A stretch of DNA of 64,000 nucleotides, from the NCBI GenBank assembly GCA_033239525.1, contig BSYO01000023.1, forward strand, positions 10,482,385-10,546,384. Direction: 5' to 3'. Shown one piece after another: positions 1 through 10,495 of this stretch. A program made the translations under genes and the position numbers. The notes under the pieces were generated by a model. It saw only the letters and a program-made list of their open reading frames with translations, was not told the origin of the DNA and did not search any database. The stretch's first letter is position 1. Every line of letters starts with the position of its first letter. This DNA comes from Nepenthes gracilis (Eukaryota > Streptophyta > Magnoliopsida > Caryophyllales > Nepenthaceae).

Positions 1-747
1 CAGCCCACCCACCAACAATTGAATTTCAATTAATTTATTATATTTGTAGTTAATAAAATTCTTGTCATTTTAAAGGAAAAATGTGAAAAATTCATGAGTA
101 TTTTTGTTATTTGTCTTGAACAAATCTATTACCTGTGTTTCCTTTATTATTATTATTATTATTATTATTTATTTATAAACAAAAGTTATAGTCAATTTAC
201 CTGGCCAAATTATTCAACTAAATGTAAAAAAATTAATATACAAAGCAACGTAAAATTATAAAATTTGTTAATTTTTAATGTTGGGGTCTTTTTTTTAAAG
301 TGTTTATAATGGTATGTAATTATAAATATCTAACCCTTATAATAAATAATATAAGCTAACCCAATATATTGTTCGAAATAATGATAGCTAATTGACAAAA
401 CTTTAATGCATGTAGTTTATTTTTATTCTTATAAGTGTATGATAATTCGGTATAATTTTTTTGACAGTCAGATATCATTCTTATAGGGTGAGGAATTAGT
501 TTTATTTTAAATTTTACTCTGATAAAATGTTTATTTTATATTATATTATATTTATATATCATATTTTTATTATATTATATATAGTGTATATACACACCCA
601 CCTATATATGTTATATTATATATTTATTATATTATAGATAATATAATATTATTATATTATATTATATTGATTCCTACATTATCCTCAAATATCCTAGTAT
701 CAATATAACACAAAATTGGCCAAAAAAAACGATAAATGTATATTTAA
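1..747. other. AT-rich intergenic DNA
   Basis: No open frame with recognisable protein similarity is visible on either strand. The stretch is very AT-rich, with a short ATT trinucleotide run near 147-168 and a TATTATAT-type run near 541-672. I see no RNA gene or element boundary in it. Confidence 0.6.
535..672. repeat. Imperfect TATTATAT low-complexity tract
   Basis: About 130 bases are composed almost only of A and T in short TATTATAT/TATATTA periods, broken once by a CACACCCACC patch near 594-603. This is a simple-sequence tract with no coding content. Confidence 0.7.
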
Positions 748-1094
748 AATGACATAAGTTAAATTTGAGCTGTCCTTTTCCACGCAAGTAGCATGTTGCA
801 AATGGCGCGCATGCTCTGGCAGCTCTGGATGAAGTCAACTTTTCGGACCAATCCGATTTTTGGGCTTCATGGGATATGAGCTTTGATTCTCGGGATTCTG
901 GGGCCAATCTTAGTATCTTGAGTCAAGTCAACCATTTAAGTTATTCGCCCATATTTTTGAGTGCCCAGAGCCCACCTGACTTTTCAGACCATATTGAACT
1001 TCTGGGCATTCTCTCGAATTAGACCCGTTTTATAGAATCGGGCCTCTTAATTGGGCCCTGAGTGTTCACTACCCATCAATGACATAAGTTAAAT
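748..1094. mobile_element. 313-bp insertion between perfect 17-bp direct repeats
   Basis: The 17-mer AATGACATAAGTTAAAT occurs at 748-764 and again at 1078-1094. Between them lie 313 bases that are clearly more GC-rich than either flank. Perfect flanking repeats of this length look like a target-site duplication of the kind made by LINE-type reverse transcriptase (SINEs, LINEs, retrocopies), but there is no terminal poly(A) tract and I do not see clear pol III A and B boxes. The insert has two similar internal segments (around 835-865 and 980-1010, each with ACTTTTC..ACCA). It could also be filler DNA captured during break repair. No protein is recognisable. Confidence 0.5.
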
Positions 1095-1759
1095 ATTAAA
1101 ATTAAATCTAAAAGGTAAAATATATTAAAATTAACTAATTTAGACCTCAACTAAATTAAGCTAATTCTAAAATTAAATTAAACGTGAACTAAACTTATAT
1201 TAATGCATATTAGATTTGTCAGGACTAAAATGACTTGACTATACAGAGTTTTTGACTATTTTAAATAATTTAAGTTTCTTTTTTTTTAAGATTAAACTGA
1301 TATTTAACTCAAAAAATGACTATTTTAAATAACAGCTCCTAAATGCGACAGTAACTAAATAACGTAGCACGATAATAAGTTTAAGACAACAAAACAATAT
1401 AAAAACTTAAAACTAAAAATCTCCAACTAAAAACTAAAAATAGGTGTTAATTGAATACTTAAAATTTTAACTTAGGAATGAATAAATAGATAGGACAGTT
1501 AAATGACTAACTTATTACAAATTTTATAACTTTAAAATTTAAACATACTATAGATTTTTTTTTTCATGTTTCTACATGAAAATATTTGTAAAGAAAAAAT
1601 CATAAAATTTGTACATTTGGCCTTTCATATGACAGTCCATATAAGTGCCCGATCTGGACTTTATTTTGTTTTAATATGAGTTTATATTATTTTATAAGAT
1701 AAAAAATTTTATATTTACACTTTTTTTATAGAGAGAAAAGTTTTAGATAATTATATATT
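1095..1759. other. AT-rich intergenic DNA
   Basis: Low-complexity AT-rich sequence between the 17-bp repeat insertion and the left LTR of element E1. No feature beyond homopolymer runs was recognised. Confidence 0.5.
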
Positions 1760-2890
1760 TTTTTACAGAAAAAACTTTTATAATTTGATATAGTGTCTAT
1801 CATTTGGTATTTTATTAAAAATCACTATAAAAATCTGATAGAACTCTATATTTGTACATCCAAATATATCAATCATATTTAAAAATTACGCCTATTTTTA
1901 TAGATAATGAAAGAAAGTGGTATTTGACCTATCTATAGAGTATTTATAAATGGCCAACTTATGAGTCTAAATAGTAGTATTTTGGCCAATAATTAATAAA
2001 ATTATGTCTAACACTTGTATAAAGTTTGGACTTTTGACCCTTAATTATCAAATTTTAGCATAATTTTATTTTTAGATTTCGACCTATATCATATTTACAA
2101 ATATTTGGCCTTTCAAGAATTATAGGTTTGACACAATTTTGAAATTATTTAATTTTAGACTTATGAGCAATTAAAATTATGTGATATTTAGACATTTGAA
2201 TGATTTTATATAGTTTGATGTTATTTTATAATCGTATATAGATTATCAACTTTGTGTATAAAATCAAATCTGGACATTCGATCTTTGGATATTTGACAGG
2301 TTAGAAAATTTGATATATTAAATTTTTTTATATGACATTTTAGATTAACAATTCTTTTATTCAATTTATGCACGTAATTTGTATACATATATTCATACTT
2401 GTTTAGTTTTAAACTTATAATTTATCCTATTTTTTAATCTTTTATATTAAAGGGTATTGAGATTACTTGTAGGATCTTGGACAGCAAAAATTGAAGACTT
2501 TTGTTATTATTTTATTATTGGACATATATTTAGATTTATTTTGAGATTATGTTAAGATTCTATCAAGTTAATTTATTTATAATCTTTAATATCATGTGAT
2601 CCTTTTATCAGCATGAATGTTTATATAGACTTCATATTATCATTTTTTGATGTTTTGTAAATACTTTTTCTTATGGATATGTTTGGTATAAGTGGCTTAT
2701 TAAATTGATTTATTTGGGAACTATATATGGTAGTTTGATCAGATCCTATATCTACTATCGAGTATTACGGATATTATATTGTTTTAGATTTGGTTTTGTT
2801 TAGGTCTAACCAAATAATTTGGATTAATTGAGTTTTGTCTAATTCAAGGAAAAAAATATTTGAGTTTATTTAATTACTTATTTAATTACC
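1760..2890 (+). repeat. E1 left (5') LTR, approximate ends
   Basis: This segment aligns with 12930-14050. Shared landmarks include CATTTGGTATTTT (1801 and 12975), the ordered 'TTTTGGCC', 'TTTTAGACTT' and 'GATTACTTGTA'-like blocks, and a similar AT-rich end. It is followed by a degenerate match to the usual TGGTATCAGAGC primer-binding site near 2890-2912 and then by gag, which is the position expected for a 5' LTR. Boundaries are uncertain by tens of bases. Confidence 0.45.
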
Positions 2891-3164
2891 TACTCAGATA
2901 GAGATCATGGCAGAAATTATGTCAGAGGTGTTGCACGAAAAACGTCTTTTGTGAATCTAAAGAACTAAATGTTTGAAATTTAGTGTGCAATAGGTACTAA
3001 AAAATATCAGGAGATCGAGGAGTAAGATCTAGTCGAGAAGACAATTATCTAAAGATGATGGCTAAGATAATCGATATCATAGACAGAATGATACTACGCC
3101 AAGATGCGGAGTTGGCAAGGAGATAGGGAGGTGTTAACCAAGGGCAAGGAATAACATCTTTCTA

Positions 3165-3790
3165 CCAATTTACGATTGAGTGATTTTTGGAGATATTGGG
3201 AGAGTCAAATCCCATAAAAACTGAAATTTAAATCCATGAGATGAAGAAAGTGTTTGAAGCGGTAAATTATAATAAGAGAAAAAGGTTAAATTTGTGGCCT
3301 ATAAGTTGTAATGTGAGGCTGCTCAATAATGGTTGGTGCATAGAAGAATATTAACAACTGAAAATCAGGAGATTTCTTAGAGTATCTTTTTAGAAGTCTT
3401 TATAGAGCAATACTTTTCAACAAAAGTTTGTGAGATAAAGGAGAATGAGTTCAATCACTTGAGGCAAGAAAATCAAACGATGGAAACATTTGACATAAAA
3501 TTTACAGAATTATCTCGTTTCATCCCACATATCATAGAAGATGAGGGTAGGAGGGCCAAAAAGATTTCACAAGAGCTACAAGACTTAATCCAAAAACAAT
3601 TAATGTTGCTTCTACTAAGGATGTATAGCAAACTCTTCAACCGAGCTTTACTTATCGAGCAAGAGCAGAAAATGATGAAGTTCTGTGATAATAGGATGAC
3701 GAGTAGAAGCGAAAACTTAAGGTCAGGAGGAACTTACACAAGGTCCAAGGCTCAAGATAAGAGTACAACAATTGGGGTTTTATCTTTGTT
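3165..3790 (+). pseudogene. E1 gag remnant (retrotransposon gag domain)
   Basis: Gag forms the particle that packages retrotransposon RNA. Translation of this stretch in shifting plus-strand frames gives the familiar plant gypsy gag order: a 'FLEILGESNPIKTE' start near 3175, 'IHEMKKVFEAV' about 3233-3265, and then from 3459 a 122-residue open frame with 'ETFDIKFTELSRFIPH' and 'YSKLFNRALLIEQEQ', matching the tail of the retrotransposon gag domain. Stops and frameshifts separate the pieces, and the CCHC zinc knuckle expected afterwards is not clear. A protease remnant follows at 4024. Non-functional. Confidence 0.65.
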
Positions 3791-4023
3791 GATGAAGCTG
3801 GCAACACTCCAAACCAATATACAATAATCATGACAAGTACCATCTAAGGCGGTGATACTACTAGCAATTTGGGACTTATTTCAATTATAGCAAAGTCAGT
3901 CATATAATAAAGGATTATCCATTCCCATTAAAATATTCAGAGAGGAATCTAACCATTTTGGGGAAAGTTTATGCATGAACAGCAAAGTATGCTCATGCCA
4001 AACCATCAATAGTTGAAGGTAGC

Positions 4024-4287
4024 ATGTTAATCTTTGATTCTGTGGCTCGTGTATTTGTTGATCTCGGGTCTACAAATTTATTTATAGCCCCTAAGTTTGT
4101 TTGTAACTTACGTTCGCCTCCTCAAATTTTAGGCTCTATTTTAGTTCTATCCATACCGGTGGATGAGTTTTTAATTGTGGATATTTTGTATCCCAAGTGC
4201 TTAATTTGGGTCAAGAGGTTTGAACAATTTACGGATTTAATTTTTTTAGATATGCCTAATTGTAATATTAATATAGGGTTAGACTGA
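4024..4287 (+). pseudogene. E1 aspartic protease remnant
   Basis: An 87-codon open frame reads 'ARVFVDLGSTNLFIAPKF', which corresponds to the retropepsin active-site region of plant gypsy elements. There the motif is D-S/T-G followed by a loop and then 'FI'. Here the triad reads D-L-G, so the serine/threonine beside the catalytic aspartate is lost. The end of the frame, 'NCNINIGLD', matches the usual 'DVILGMDWL' region. It lies between gag and RT as expected. Inactive remnant. Confidence 0.6.
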
Positions 4288-4554
4288 TATATTATTACAC
4301 AAGTGCAGATTATTTTAATAAGATGATCTTGTTTTCTATTCTAGGGTTTGATTCCTTTGAGAAATCAAAGGAATCAATGGGTTTAATATTGACTCTATGT
4401 ATGAGCTATTTTATTCAATATGGATGCCGTGCTTGTTTGTTACAATTGTTGGAAGTCATAAAGTGTCCATTGAGAAAGTTCCAATAGTTTCTAAATTCAA
4501 GAATGGATCTTTGGAGAAGTTGTCTAATTTACCTCAAAATTGAAAAATTGAGCT

Positions 4555-5660
4555 TACAATTAATGTGACGCATGGATCTACACCTGTCTCGAAGGCTCCT
4601 TATAGAATGACTCTATCTGAGTTGAATGAGTTAATGTAGCAATTATAGGAGCTATTTGAGATGAGATTCAATCAATCGAGTATATCACTATAGGGAGCAC
4701 CGGTACTCCTTGTAAAAAAAATAATAGATTGATTAGGCTATGTAATGGCTATAGGGAATTGAAAAAAATTATAATAAATAATAAATACCCTTTACAGAAG
4801 ATTTACAATTTATTCAACCAATTACAATGAGTACAAGCCCTCTCCAAAATTAATTTACACTTACGAATTAAACATGAAGATGTATCTAAAATGACATTTA
4901 AAATGAGATATGACCATTGTGATTTCTTAGTAATGCCATTTGGGTTAACAAATACACTTGCATTGTTCATACACCTACATTGGCTATAGAGAATTAAAAA
5001 AAATTACAATAAATAATAAATACCCTTTATAGAAGATTTACAATCTATTCAACCAATTACAATGAGTACAAACCTTTTCCAAGATTAATTTACACTTAGA
5101 AGTATCATCAGTTATGAAGTAAACATGAAGACGCATCTAAAATGACATTTAAAACGAGATATGACCATTATGATTTTTTAGTAATACTATTTGGGTTAAC
5201 AAATACACCTGCATTGTTCATAGACCTCATAAATTTGGTTTTCCAATCATATTTGGATTTATTTTTAATGCTCTTCATAGGTAAGATTTTAATTTATTCA
5301 AGAAGTTTTGAGAAACACAAGACTTATTTGAGGACCACTCTGTAGATTCTATAAAAATGACGGTTCATTGCCAAAGTAAAGAAACGTAAATTTTGATTAG
5401 ATGAGGTATCATTTCTTGATCACATAATTTGCAAGGAAGGAGTGTATATGTATTTAGAGAAGATCGAAGCAGTGGTAAATCAAAAATGACTGACAAATGT
5501 TGCAAAGATTCAAAGTTTTTTTGGATTGGCTGGATATTAGAGATGTCTCATTGAGATTTTTCGAGGATTGTAGTGTTATTGACATATTTGACTAAGAAGC
5601 GAGTGGCTTTTCATAGGGATGAGGAGTGCGAGAAAAGTTTCTAAAAATTAAAGAATATAT
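4555..5660 (+). pseudogene. E1 reverse transcriptase remnant
   Basis: The reading, broken by many stops and shifts, follows gypsy RT. It starts with 'STPVSKAPYRMTLSELNEL' near 4580, then 'GAPVLLVKK' near 4696, 'YRELKK', 'FLVILFGLTNTPALFIDL' from 5172, and the connection region 'FFGLAGY' near 5518. The catalytic box that should be YVDD/FIDD reads FIGK at 5274-5285, so both metal-binding aspartates are gone. Part of the domain (4746-4980) is repeated in tandem. At 5662 the frame is cut by an LTR-like insertion and resumes at about 9386 in RNase H. Confidence 0.7.
4746..5235 (+). repeat. Tandem duplication inside E1 RT
   Basis: 4746-4980 and 4981-5235 are two copies of the same RT segment, both starting TGGCTATAG and both containing the 'FGLTN' coding stretch. 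The second copy carries about 20 extra bases near 5102-5120 and continues into the rest of RT. The first ends at the duplication joint just after 'TTCATACACCTACAT'. A duplication inside a catalytic domain is a post-insertion lesion. Confidence 0.75.
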
Positions 5661-6236
5661 CTGTGACGACCCGAGTTCCAAAATATGATAATTTGAATGT
5701 AATTGAATTAATAATGATTAAGAATTAGATTTAAAATGTGAAAAATTGAGTTCGGAAGTAAGAAGATGAAGTTGGGCCCTGTGAGGTATCAATTTCTAAG
5801 ATATGGTTAATATAGGTGGTAAGATTTCGGATTTTTAAAATATGATAATTGGGAAGTAATTAAGTTGAAATAGGTAAATTGTGGTTACAAGGTATAGGAG
5901 AAATCAGATTGAAAAATCTAAAGATTCAGAATTGGTAAATTGGAAACCGAAGTTGTAAAATTGTAAAATGTTGATCTGTCAATAAGATTCTGAGTTTTAA
6001 ATTATAATAATCATAACTTATTAACGTTATATAATTAAAATTAAGATCCTAGGATGTAAAAAATTCAGTTAGAATAGTCAAAATGGGTCAATGACGGCAA
6101 AAACACGAAGTAGGCTTACTGCAGGCTCGACGCAGGCCTAACCTAAGCCTAACCAGCGCCCGAGGCGCCACCTGAGCGTGAAAAACAGAACAATGCACCT
6201 GAACACCACCCGATTGTCGCTCGAGCCCTAGTTGGA

Positions 6237-6247
6237 GTTTTTATATC
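6237..6247 (+). promoter_or_regulatory. TATA-like box of the inserted LTR
   Basis: TTTTTATATCG is followed about 40-70 bases later by a GA-rich leader (GGAGAGAGAGAGGG). This is the arrangement seen at the U3/R boundary of many plant LTRs. It supports plus-strand orientation of the insertion. Confidence 0.35.
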
Positions 6248-6670
6248 GCGCAAGGGTATCTCCCTCCACATTTTGGGTTTTTGGAGAGAGAGAGGGATGA
6301 GGATCTAGAGAGAGGAGAAGATAAAGGCCAACGAATCCAAATCCGTTCAAGAGCCAGTTAAAAAAGTGATAGATCGGGATGAGGTAAGTGCACTCATACC
6401 TTCCTCTTTCGTTTTCTTGCACGTTTGTCTTATTTTCTTCATATATTCTTATTTCAATATTCGATTAAATTTATATTTTATAATTTCCAGGATCTAAGCA
6501 TGCATATATATAAGTTTGGTGCTCAAATATGTAGATTTGATAGGTTTTCGGACAATGAAACCCTAACCCCCACACCCAAACATATTAGCCACAAATTTTA
6601 GAACTTTTGCTTAATTTGGGACTAGGATATGATTACCCATGATTGAGACTTGTTAAATTATCGATTTGGT

Positions 6671-8575
6671 ATCCAAAATTATGATTTTTTGTGAAATTTT
6701 GCTCGAGGAGATCCTAACCACGTCGAATTTCGTTTAAGTTTTGATTTGGAGTTTAATGTATAAATTAAATTGGGGTTTTAGTTACCTATACCTTGGATTC
6801 AATAAATTACTCGTTGAATGTCCGAATTTTTAAAAATTAATCGATATGTACATCGGTATACTGTTCACATGTACTGTTCATGTACACTGTTCATGGGTAC
6901 TGTTCACCAGAGGATTTTGGACGATATTTTGCATAATTTTTTCATATTTAATTGTTAATTAAGTGATGTGTATATTTGTATAAGTTCAATCGAATAATTT
7001 AAAAGTTTCGATATATGCATTTGTGAAAGGAATCCGCATCCAAAAGCTTTGTAAGCCAATCTGCTCTTCGATGGTAAGAATTATGAATCTTATCTACGAA
7101 TATGATATTCGTATGTAAGTTAACTTACGAAAATACTTAAATCCGTCAGTAAGATAATAAGCATATGAATAATTGGATGAAAATTCCACATTTGGAAATT
7201 TTAATAAATTTGATCTCCAAGATAGAGATATTTGATAAATAAGTTATGTTTGTGAAATAAGTTTGGTAGAATTTTCTCTCAAAAGAATGAGTAACGATAA
7301 AATTAGGACCCAAATTTAAGTTTTGATAGGCAATGTTCTCAGGCATGTCACTTGTGTGACAGTGGAGACTCAAAGAATTATTCTTATCACGTGTTGTAGC
7401 GGGTAATACTATAGGCATGCCTTAAGATATTATGGTGATAATCGAGGATAACTCTGTCCATAGAGTGATACATGGTCCGCCTTCTCTTAGCGCGTTAATT
7501 TTAGAGGATAGATATTTTGAACGATCTCACCCTTGGGGTGGAAATTTGAGAATGAGAACTTTGAATTTTAAACTTTTGAACTTTGACATTGGATTGTGTG
7601 GAGTGAACACAATTTATCCAAAATTATGATTTTTTGTGAAATTTTGCTCGAGGAGACCCTAACCCACGTCCGAATACCGTTTAAGTTTTGATTTGGAATT
7701 TAATGTGTAAATTGACTTGGGGTTTTAGTTACCCATGCCTTGGGTTCGATAAATTACCCGTTGAATGTCCAAATTTTTAAAAATTAATCGATATGTGCAT
7801 CGGTGTACTATTCATATGCACTGTTCATGTGCACTGTTCATGTGCACCGTTCATGGGTACTGTTCATCAGAGGATTTCGGACGATATTTTACATAATTTT
7901 TTCATATTTAATTGTTAATTAAGTGATGTGTATATTTGTATAAATTCAATCGAATAATTTAAAAGCTTCGATATATGCATTTGTGAAAGAAATCTGCATC
8001 CAAAAGCTCTGTAAGCCAATCTGCTCTTCAATGGTAAGAATTCTGAATCTTATCTATGAAAATGATATTCGTATGTAAGTTAAGTCACGAAAAGACTTAA
8101 ATCCGTCAGTAAGATAATAAGCATATGAATAATTGGAGGAAAATTTCACATTTGAAAATTTTAATGAATTTGATCTCCAAGATGGAGATATTTGATAAAT
8201 AAGTTATGTTTGTGAAATAAGTTTGGTAGAATTTTCTCTCAAAAGAATGAGTAACGATAAAATTAGGACCCAAATTTAAGTTTTGATAGGCAATGTTCTC
8301 AGGCATGTCACTTGTGTGACAGTGGAGACTCAAAGAATTATTCTTATCACGTGTTGTAGCGGGTAATACTATAGGCATGCCTTAAGATATTATGGTGATA
8401 ATCGAGGATAACTCTGTCCATAGAGTGATATATGGTCCTCCTTCTCTTAGGGCGTTAATTTTAGAGGATAGATATTTTGAACGATCTCACCCTTGGGGTG
8501 GAAATTTGAGAATGAGAACTTTGAATTTTAAACTTTTGAACTTTGACATTGGATTGTGTGGAATGAATATAATTT
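6671..8575 (+). repeat. 945-bp tandem duplication within the inserted LTR
   Basis: 6671-7615 and 7616-about 8575 are two head-to-tail copies, nearly identical by eye. Both start ATCCAAAATTATG or its equivalent and contain the same TGTTCATG cluster (6850-6910, 7805-7870), the same CAGTCCATAGAGTG-type block and the same end GACATTGGATTGTGTGG. In the first copy the TGTTCATG cluster has one repeat fewer. Short open frames here appear twice only because the DNA is duplicated; they are not genes. Confidence 0.9.
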
Positions 8576-9385
8576 ATCCTCAATTATTTGCTCCTTTTGG
8601 CTAGTAGGATTCACTAGCCTGGATCCACAAAGATGAATAATTATACTTATATTACGTCTTAAGAAAATAATAAATAAAGAAGTAAATTGCACCCAAGCAT
8701 ATCTAATCAAATTCTGTATATGCATTCCTTTCCTGTTTACGTGTATATCTTCTACTAAATTATGTTATCATTATTTATTACCTTAATTTGATATACTTGT
8801 TGAACTATTAGCTCACTCTTTCCTTTCTTTCTTTCAGATAAGAATTACGAGTTGACATTCGATTAGTTAGGTAAGGCGGAGATAAACTAAAGAGATCGGC
8901 CGGACTATAAGGACTTATAGTTTTGTATATGTTTAATATAATATAATGGAAATAATTAAACTAGATTTATATTAAATAATGGGATGTGGTATAATATATT
9001 ATATATTATTACAGATTTTGTTATGTTTCCGCAGGTGGTTGATGTATCTAGTTTTGCTTTCGTAATTGCTTGATTATGGATTTGTTTAGGCATAAATGGT
9101 ATCTCTATTTAGGTCCAATGTGGTAGTTATGAATATTATATTGGAGCCATGAATGATATGGTATCTGCTGATTTTGTGTTTGTAATGTGGTTGAATATTA
9201 AAGTTTGGGTGTTTATATGCTTTGTGCAGGATTGTTTATACAGGTTGTATGTATTGGTTTTGGCCCATTTTTAGAGAAAATTCTACCCGATTTTTTTATA
9301 AAAATTTTATATTATTTAATTATGAGTATTAATTTTATGTGATTATTGACGGAAGTTATTGAAAAAAATAACCCGTTCCATCATA

Positions 9386-9765
9386 AGATCAACTTCCCCA
9401 CTAATTCTAACAATACCAGATAGTTGGGAGGTTTCGTAGTTTATTGCAATGTTTCGAATAAAGGTTTAGGTTATATTTTGATGCAGTGTAGTTGGGTAAT
9501 TGCATGGGGATTGAGGTAGCTCAGTATTGTTCTTTATTTTGATTATAAGAGTTAGAAATATTTATTTTCACATAAAAAATTAAATATAACATAACATCAT
9601 TGGATGGATTTGTTGAAATATTATAATGTTGAGATTCAATATTAACCGAAAAATGGGAAAATGTTGTTACCGTTGTGCTAAGTCCAAAGTCTTAGGGCAT
9701 GATGGTGAACTTGATAGTTGAGAAATGGAAGATGCTACATGAGATAAAAAGTTGATTATCGGAGA
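9386..9765 (+). pseudogene. E1 RNase H remnant
   Basis: The E1 trace resumes with 'STSPLILTIPDSWEV', then 'VVYCNVSNKGLGYILMQ' near 9440-9487, 'YLFSHKKLN' near 9560, and 'WMDLLKYYNVEIQY' near 9602-9640. These match the RT-attached RNase H of gypsy elements. The first catalytic position ('D-A-S' normally) reads N-V-S. It completes the RT cut off at 5661 and is followed by the integrase N-terminus. Confidence 0.65.
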
Positions 9766-9829
9766 TTAGTGAAAGATAAATATTGTTACCATTGTCAAAG
9801 ATGACTTCATCATGCTTTCAAGTTCAATT

Positions 9830-10185
9830 AGTGATTATGGAATAAATTAATGAGTCTTAGATAAATGACCCATATTTGATAAAAATTATCGGAGATTTAA
9901 ACAAAGAATCATAAGCTAAGTTTAATATTTAGATGAATGAAATTCCTCAATTCCGAGATCAAATTTGTGTGCATTTTATAGAGGATATGAATGGGGAGAT
10001 TTTGAATGAGACTTATAGAGTAAAATATACCATTCATCCCAATATAAACAAAATGTATCATGATATAAAGAATATATTTTAGTAGAGAAATAAAAAATAA
10101 AAAATTTTGGCTTATGTGGCAAGATATATAGTGTGCTAGCAATTCAAAACCAAACATATAAAGTCTTTAGAAATCAATGGTCAGC
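9830..10185 (+). pseudogene. E1 integrase N-terminal (H2C2 zinc finger) remnant
   Basis: Plus-strand translation gives 'DPYLIKIIGDLNKE', then 'FRDQICVHFIEDMNGEILNE', then 'KYTIHPNINKMYHDIKN', then 'AYVARYIVC' and 'QFKTKHIKS'. This is the usual linker and H2C2 zinc-binding region of gypsy integrases, with one H of the HxxxH pair and the C pair damaged (a stop follows the last C). The catalytic core is absent: similarity ends at about 10185, immediately before a microsatellite. The integrase is therefore truncated. Confidence 0.65.
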
Positions 10186-10187
10186 GC

Positions 10188-10251
10188 ATGTGTGTGTGTG
10201 TGTGCGCGCGCGCGCGCGTGCCCGCGCGCGTGCCCGTGTGTGTGTGTGTCT
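10188..10251. repeat. GT/GC alternating purine-pyrimidine microsatellite
   Basis: A run of TG dinucleotides passes into CG dinucleotides and back to TG, with a few CCC interruptions. Perfect purine-pyrimidine alternation of this kind favours left-handed Z-DNA. It marks the end of the E1 integrase similarity. Confidence 0.9.
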
Positions 10252-10495
10252 ACAAGTGGATACATATATATATGTAAATATTGATGAATGTATATTAGTA
10301 AATATGTATATACATATGGCAAACGTTTATATGTGTACATATATATTTGCAGGTGATGTTGTGTGTATTTATATTTGTGTATTTTGAGACATTGATATAA
10401 ATATAAGCATATATGTATGGATAAAATTAGGTATTCATATGGGTATTTACATGTATGTAAGTATATTATGTAAACAGTAGTTGTATGAATATTAA

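Larger units (their letters stand above)
5662..9385 (+). mobile_element. Solo-LTR-like insertion splitting E1 RT/RNase H
   Basis: The coding trace of E1 stops at about 5661 and resumes in register of domain order at about 9386, so everything between is an insertion. It begins TGTGACGACCCGAG, the common start of plant gypsy LTRs, and is flanked by ATATC (5657-5661) and AGATC (9386-9390), a 4/5 match as expected for an aged 5-bp target duplication. It encodes no protein domain. It holds a TATA-like motif at 6237 with a GA-rich leader after it, and a 0.95-kb tandem duplication. Its 3' end reads ..CATCATA rather than ..CA, consistent with one decayed base. Best read as a solo LTR enlarged by internal duplication. 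Confidence 0.6.

Noticed and set aside
763..1077. tRNA or SINE with pol III boxes in the 17-bp-repeat insert
   Set aside because: No convincing A-box and B-box pair and no clover-leaf found in either strand.
6850..7870. TGTTCATG clusters considered as a CRISPR-like or iteron array
   Set aside because: Three or four imperfect units without unique spacers, duplicated with the surrounding LTR; plant nuclear context.
7146..8604. Paired 90-aa and 65-70-aa frames that occur twice with conserved sequence
   Set aside because: They are repeated only because the DNA is a tandem duplication inside an LTR-like insertion; no domain, and both strands are open by chance.
10133..10387. 84-aa frame with alternating Arg-Ala and Cys-Val runs
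   Set aside because: Direct translation of the GT/GC microsatellite.
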